NCBI RefSeq assembly: GCF_052115385.1
Contig: NZ_JBFRGP010000011.1
Span: 1-64,000 of the forward strand
Source of the DNA: Dyella_D sp052115385
GTDB lineage: Bacteria > Pseudomonadota > Gammaproteobacteria > Xanthomonadales > Rhodanobacteraceae
DNA length: 64,000 nt
Direction of reading: 5' to 3'
Part shown: piece by piece, positions 60,293 to 64,000 of the stretch
Numbering within the stretch: position 1 is the first letter of the stretch
How the letters are laid out: the number at the start of each line of letters is the position of its first letter
Translations under genes and position numbers: made by a program
The notes under the pieces: model-generated
What the model was told of the DNA's origin: nothing
The model's database searches: none
Seen by the model: the letters and a program-made list of their open reading frames with translations, nothing else

Positions 60293-60622
60293 ATGGCTGT
60301 CGATATCAAGAATCTCAATCATAACCAGCTCAATGAACTGATCGTCAAGGCGCAGACGCGCCAGACCGAACTGCGCAAGGACAAGGTCGTCAAGCTGCGC
60401 GAAAAGATCCACGCGCTGATCAAGGCCGAAGGTTTCGCCTTCGACGACGTATTCGGCCAGGGCCGCGCTGCCAAGGGTCCGCGCAAGACCGGCGGCATCG
60501 TCCCGCCGAAGTACCGCAATCCCGCCGATGCGGAGCAGACCTGGTCCGGCCGCGGCAAGCGCCCGCGCTGGTTCAACGACGCACTGAAGGCGGGCAAGAA
60601 GGAAAAGGATCTGGCGATCTGA
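60293..60622 (+). CDS. H-NS family nucleoid-associated protein
   Basis: A 109-residue H-NS-type DNA-binding protein. The N-terminal half is a charged coiled coil for oligomerisation (NHNQLNELIVKAQTRQTELRKDKVVKLREKIHALIKAEG). The C-terminal domain PPKYRNPADAEQTWSGRGKRPRWFNDAL carries the family signature Y-R/K-N-P...T-W-S-G-R-G-x-x-P-x-W. It starts at MAVDIKN with GGGAG seven bases upstream; an earlier in-frame ATG is not supported by a ribosome site. It is expected to silence AT-rich acquired DNA, such as the small-gene array at 34.3-36.3 kb. Monocistronic. Confidence 0.94.
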   Translation: MAVDIKNLNHNQLNELIVKAQTRQTELRKDKVVKLREKIHALIKAEGFAFDDVFGQGRAAKGPRKTGGIVPPKYRNPADAEQTWSGRGKRPRWFNDALKAGKKEKDLAI

Positions 60623-60638
60623 ATCGCCCGGTTCGACC

Positions 60639-60677
60639 AAAAAGAAAACGCCGGCCCAGTGCCGGCGTTTTCTTTTT
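60639..60677. terminator. Strong, symmetric terminator after the H-NS gene
   Basis: AAAAAGAAAACGCCGGC pairs perfectly (17 bp) with GCCGGCGTTTTCTTTTT around CCAGT. The A and T runs on both sides allow it to act in both directions. Confidence 0.95.
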
Positions 60678-60815
60678 CCACGCCGGCACTTCGCGGTGCA
60701 TCGTTTATGCAACATGGATCATCCGCGACACGCCGCGGCATCCGGCATTAACCCATTCGCTACGCACTGCACGCCGCGTTAATCGCCGAGCTGTCGCCCA
60801 CTGCCGCCATGGCGG

Positions 60816-62129
60816 TCAAAGCGAACGCCGCGGCGCCACCAGCAGATCGCCGAACAACAAGCCCGCCACCAGCGAAATCAGCAGCGTCACCAGCAATACG
60901 CCGGTATCGAAACCCAGCACCGTATCGCGCTCCAGCAGATACGACACGCTGCGGAAACTCACGCTGCCGGGCACCAGCAGGATAATCCCCGGCTCGCGCA
61001 CCACCGCGCCCGGCCGATGCGCAAAGCGCGCATACAGGTTGGACAAGGCACCCAGCAGAAAGCCGCCGAGGAACACGCCGAACGGCGCCGCCGGCAGATG
61101 TCCCGCGACCAGCCCGCCCCAGCGCGTGGATACATAACCCACCACCACCGCCCCCATCACCACCAGCCAGTCGCGCCGCGCGGCACGGAACGCCATGGCG
61201 AACGCGATCGACGCCACCAGCAGCGCGGGCAGTTCGGTCCAGGCCGGCAGCGGCGGCAAGGAGAAGTCGCGCGGATAGATGCCGACCGCCGCGCACAACT
61301 GCGCCCCCGCCACGGTGCCGAAGGTGAGCTTGAGCAAGGTAGCCAGCGCTCCGCCCATCCTCGCCATGCCGGCCACCAGATGCTGGCTGGAGATCTCGCG
61401 CACGCTGGTGGTCAGCGCCATGCCCGGCATCAGCATGATCAGCCCGGCCAGGATCACCGACTTGATCGCCAGCGGCACCACCAGCGCGCTGACCAGGATC
61501 GCGAACACCGTGCCGACCAGCGCGCAGATCGCTTCGCTGGCCACCGCCAGCCGCGGCCGCGTGGCCGACAGCACGCTGATGGTGCCGATCATCAGGCCGA
61601 TCACCGCGGTGGTCAGCAGGTCGGCCCAGGAGCTGTGCAGCAGCAGCGCCACGATGCTGGCCGCGGCCAGGCCATAACTGGCGATCACCCCGGCCTGGGC
61701 GCGGCGCGTATCCGGCCGACCCAGTTCGCGCAGCAGGCGGAAGCCTTCGCGCAGTTCGATCTGGCCGGCGATCACCTGGTCGGCGATCAGGTCGGCCTGG
61801 CACAGGCGCGCCAGGTTCACGTCGCCCGGCGGCAGGCGCATCACCTGGGTGACCTGGGCCACGCCGTCGTCGCCCTGCGCCTGGTCGGAAAAGGAAATGA
61901 TGATCGCGGTCGGACTGGACCACACCTCCGCCGCCAGCCCCAGCCGCAGCGCCGAGCCGGCGATGGCCATCTCCAGCCGCGGCGCCGAGGTGCCGTACTG
62001 GTGCAGGCGCCGCGCCAGTTCGACCAGGAAGGCGATGCGCGTGTTCAGCGCCGCGGTGGCGAAGTTGTGCACCGGCGCCGGCTGTGTCGGCGAGGCGAAA
62101 CCGGTCGGGGAAGAAGGCGGGAAGCTCAT
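60816..62129 (-). CDS. Threonine/serine exporter family protein (ThrE, fused two-domain form)
   Basis: A 437-residue membrane protein of the ThrE/DUF1212 family. The N-terminal cytoplasmic domain (RIAFLVELARRLHQYGTSAPRLEMAIAGSALRLG) and the first membrane block with GLMIGTISVLSATRP and MLMPGMALTTSVREISSQHLVAGMARM correspond to YjjP. The second membrane block (LPALLVASIAFAMAFRA...ILLVPGSVSFRSVSYLLERD) corresponds to YjjB. In Corynebacterium ThrE exports threonine and serine; E. coli splits the two halves into YjjP and YjjB, and here they are fused. About ten hydrophobic helices are visible. It is preceded by nfeD on the same strand, with a palindromic element between them. Confidence 0.9.
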   Translation of the reverse strand: MSFPPSSPTGFASPTQPAPVHNFATAALNTRIAFLVELARRLHQYGTSAPRLEMAIAGSALRLGLAAEVWSSPTAIIISFSDQAQGDDGVAQVTQVMRLPPGDVNLARLCQADLIADQVIAGQIELREGFRLLRELGRPDTRRAQAGVIASYGLAAASIVALLLHSSWADLLTTAVIGLMIGTISVLSATRPRLAVASEAICALVGTVFAILVSALVVPLAIKSVILAGLIMLMPGMALTTSVREISSQHLVAGMARMGGALATLLKLTFGTVAGAQLCAAVGIYPRDFSLPPLPAWTELPALLVASIAFAMAFRAARRDWLVVMGAVVVGYVSTRWGGLVAGHLPAAPFGVFLGGFLLGALSNLYARFAHRPGAVVREPGIILLVPGSVSFRSVSYLLERDTVLGFDTGVLLVTLLISLVAGLLFGDLLVAPRRSL

Positions 62130-62199
62130 GCCCGCATTCTCACCCGGAAGCCGCCGGCTTGAATACGTTTGGCCGTCCGAATGCCATTCTCAAAGCCGC

Positions 62200-62294
62200 C
62201 GTAGGTTGGGGTGAGCCGCAGGCGAACCCCAACATTGCGATACGCATGGCGGTGGTACACGTTGGGGTTCGCCTGCGGCTCACCCCAACCTACG
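62200..62294. repeat. Palindromic intergenic element, copy f, overlapping the nfeD stop codon
   Basis: Arms CGTAGGTTGGGGTGAGCCG and CGGCTCACCCCAACCTACG with inner CAGGCGAACCCCAAC and GTTGGGGTTCGCCTG are perfectly complementary and form a third inner variant. The right arm ends with the nfeD stop codon (CTA at 62290-62292). Confidence 0.92.
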
Positions 62295-62736
62295 CCGCCG
62301 GTTTCACCTGCAGCGTATTGCCTTCCACCGCAACCACCTCGACCGTCGTCCCCACCGGCAGGTCCGGCCCGCTGACCAGCCACAGGCCGTCGCCGACGCG
62401 GGCCTTGCCGCGGCCGTTGACGATGGCTTCGGCCAGCACGTACTGCCGGCCGATGTTCTGCTCGCCGCGGCGGTTGAGCCGCGACTCGCTGCGGTCCTGG
62501 CGGCGCAGGCGCGGGCGCACCTGGTACCAGTAGATGGCGCAGGACAGGAAGGCCAGCAGCACGAAGGCGGTCGCCTGGCCGAGCACCGGCAGCGGCACCA
62601 CCCATACCAGCAGGCCGGTGGCGGCCGCGCCCAGGCCGATCCACAGCAGGAAGTAACCCGGCAGCAGCACCTCCGCCCCGATCAGCAGCAGGGCGACGAT
62701 CCACCACAGGTAATGCGTTGCGACCTCAGCGAACAT
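62290..62736 (-). CDS. nfeD: NfeD-family membrane protein (YbbK-type partner)
   Basis: A 148-residue protein with two to three N-terminal helices (YLWWIVALLLIGAEVLLPGYFLLWIGLGAAATGLLVWV) and a C-terminal OB-fold (IGRQYVLAEAIVNGRGKARVGDGLWLVSGPDLPVGTTVEVVAVEGNTLQVKP). Short NfeD proteins pair with SPFH proteins such as QmcA in membrane microdomain organisation; here the qmcA gene is directly upstream, 33 bp away. The stop codon is provided by the edge of a palindromic element, so the last codons (PAA-stop) may reflect the insertion. Confidence 0.92.
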   Translation of the reverse strand: MFAEVATHYLWWIVALLLIGAEVLLPGYFLLWIGLGAAATGLLVWVVPLPVLGQATAFVLLAFLSCAIYWYQVRPRLRRQDRSESRLNRRGEQNIGRQYVLAEAIVNGRGKARVGDGLWLVSGPDLPVGTTVEVVAVEGNTLQVKPAA

Positions 62737-62769
62737 GGCTTATCCCCTTCAGGAAGACGATGCGCAGCG

Positions 62770-63720
62770 TCAGACCGGCGGCGGCGTGCGGCGCGTCGTG
62801 CTCTTGTCCTGCTGCTGGCTCAGCGACTCCTTGGCCAGTTCGGCGATGCCCGCCAGCGAACCGATGATGCCGGTGGCTTCCATCGGCAGCAGCAGCATCT
62901 TCTGGTTCGGCGAATGCGCCATTTCCTTCAGCGCCTCCACGTACTTGTTGGCGACGAAGTAATTCAGCGCGTTGACGTCGCCGCTGGCGATGGCGTCGGA
63001 GACCAGCTTGGTCGCCTGCGCCTCGGCCTCGGCCAGGCGGATGCGCGCATCCGCTTCGCGGAACGCCGCTTCCTTCTTGCCGTCCGCGGAGAGGATCATC
63101 GACTGCTTCTCGCCTTCGGCCCTGAGGATCGCCGACTGGCGCAGGCCTTCGGCTTCCAGGATCTGCGCGCGCTTCTCGCGCTCGGCCTTCATCTGGCGCG
63201 CCATCGAATCGACCAGGTCGCGCGGCGGTGCGATGTCCTTGATCTCGATGCGGTTGACCTTGACGCCCCACGGATGCGTGGCCTCGTCGACCACGCGCAG
63301 CAGCTTCGCATTGATCGCATCGCGCTGGCTCAGCGATTCGTCCAGATCCATCGAGCCCAGCACCGTGCGGATATTGGTCATGATCAGCGCCAGCGCGGCC
63401 TGTTGCAGGTTGGACACTTCATAGGCGGCCTTGGCCGCGTCCAGCACCTGGTAGAACACTACGCCGTCCACGCGCACCACCGCGTTGTCCTTGGTGATCA
63501 CGTCCTGCGAAGGCACGTCCAGCACCTGTTCCATCATGTTCACTTTGCGGCCGACGCTGTACACGAGGGGTATCAGGAAATGCAGGCCCGGCGTCAGCGT
63601 ATGCGTGTACTTGCCGAACTGCTCCACCGTCCATTCGTAGCCCTGCGGCACGATGCGCACCAGCTTTGCGATCATGATGATCGCAACCACCACGACCACC
63701 AACGCCAAAAGCGATCCCAT
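62770..63720 (-). CDS. qmcA: SPFH/stomatin-like membrane protein (QmcA)
   Basis: A 316-residue SPFH-domain protein. The N-terminal membrane helix MGSLLALVVVVVAIIMIAKL is followed by the SPFH domain (VRIVPQGYEWTVEQFGKYTHTLTPGLHFLIPLV...DVPSQDVITKDNAVVRVDGVVFYQV). A long coiled coil rich in Ala/Glu/Arg follows (RQMKAEREKRAQILEAEG...EGEKQSMIL), then ALNYFVANKYVEALKEMA. These proteins form large oligomeric assemblies in the inner membrane and interact with proteases in E. coli. It forms an operon with nfeD. The start at 63720 avoids an unlikely 18-residue extension. Confidence 0.95.
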   Translation of the reverse strand: MGSLLALVVVVVAIIMIAKLVRIVPQGYEWTVEQFGKYTHTLTPGLHFLIPLVYSVGRKVNMMEQVLDVPSQDVITKDNAVVRVDGVVFYQVLDAAKAAYEVSNLQQAALALIMTNIRTVLGSMDLDESLSQRDAINAKLLRVVDEATHPWGVKVNRIEIKDIAPPRDLVDSMARQMKAEREKRAQILEAEGLRQSAILRAEGEKQSMILSADGKKEAAFREADARIRLAEAEAQATKLVSDAIASGDVNALNYFVANKYVEALKEMAHSPNQKMLLLPMEATGIIGSLAGIAELAKESLSQQQDKSTTRRTPPPV

Positions 63721-63815
63721 GGTCCAACCTCCTGTCCGTGAAGATGGCGCGGAGTATAGGGGAGGTCCGCGCAAGCGGCGGTTACGTTATGACGTCACCC
63801 CGAAGCGGCCGTCTG

Positions 63816-64000
63816 TCAGGAAAACTTCAACGGCAGCAACAGGCTGACGCGCAGGCCGCCCTGTTCGCGGTTGGCCAGCGTGATGCGGCCGCCGTGTGCC
63901 TCGGCGATTTCGCGCGCCAGCGCCAGGCCCAGGCCGGTGCCGGAGCGCTTGGTCGAATAGAACGGCAGCAAGGCTTGCGCCAGCACCGTTTCGCTCATGC
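63816..64000 (-). CDS. C-terminal end of a sensor histidine kinase, cut by the window edge
   Basis: The visible ~60 residues (AQALLPFYSTKRSGTGLGLALAREIAEAHGGRITLANREQGGLRVSLLLPL) contain the G1/F and G2 boxes of a HATPase_c domain: PFYSTK then GTGLGLA. This is the end of a two-component sensor kinase. The FYSTK form, rather than FFTTK, is typical of NtrY/AtoS-like and some other kinases. The sensor and dimerisation parts are beyond the window, so neither the subfamily nor the stimulus can be told. Confidence 0.88.
   Translation of the reverse strand, partial: MSETVLAQALLPFYSTKRSGTGLGLALAREIAEAHGGRITLANREQGGLRVSLLLPLKFS

Overview
The window is a high-GC chromosomal segment whose gene content points to a gammaproteobacterium of the Xanthomonadales, most likely a Rhodanobacteraceae-type organism (Dyella/Luteibacter/Rhodanobacter-like; this placement is inference from family content, not a database result). 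The main clues are a Pil-Chp chemosensory operon without pilK, an Oar-like TonB-dependent receptor, an ESPR-type autotransporter, RHS proteins, and palindromic GTTGGGGT-type intergenic repeats.

Layout. Positions 1-125 hold the end of an IS256-family element that abuts the 3' end of a minus-strand RHS-repeat gene (120-4643). Positions 4928-17003 carry the minus-strand operon pilG-pilH-pilI-pilJ-chpA-chpB-chpC, which controls type IV pilus twitching. Diverging from it is gshB-tonB-yqgE-ruvX-pyrB (17337-21239), tightly coupled by 4-bp overlaps and with an unusual triple 14-bp repeat at the ruvX/pyrB junction. From 21363 to 40464 comes a surface/accessory stretch: a large lipoprotein, a 2141-residue autotransporter with a 192-bp repeat array, a TonB-dependent receptor, a BON-domain periplasmic protein, and a second RHS protein. 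Three small exported or membrane-anchored proteins follow this RHS gene in AT-richer DNA and are candidate immunity proteins.

The pilus retraction ATPases pilU and pilT follow (40665-42900, minus), then proC-yggT. From 44753 to 64000 the window is mostly housekeeping: a BtuF-like binding protein, yjbQ, pdxH, a glycerate-kinase-like protein, dodecin, a YbjQ protein, an SDR, aroK-aroB, a WGR protein, hemE, valS, pssA-holD-rimI, a DUF4124 protein, proS, an H-NS protein, a ThrE-type exporter, nfeD-qmcA, and the C-terminus of a sensor kinase cut by the window edge.

The strongest non-gene signals are three. (1) A 164-bp intergenic element is present twice (29991-30154 and 58000-58163) at about 91% identity with no indels; three pairs of differences are compensatory in predicted hairpins. 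(2) Six long palindromic intergenic elements occur between 43 and 62.3 kb, with arms that differ between copies but remain complementary within several copies. (3) Micro-ORFs chain ruvX to pyrB through successive ATGA overlaps. The best candidate for a little-described system is the RHS toxin plus its modular downstream small-gene array, whose members are separated by a duplicated ~74-bp spacer.
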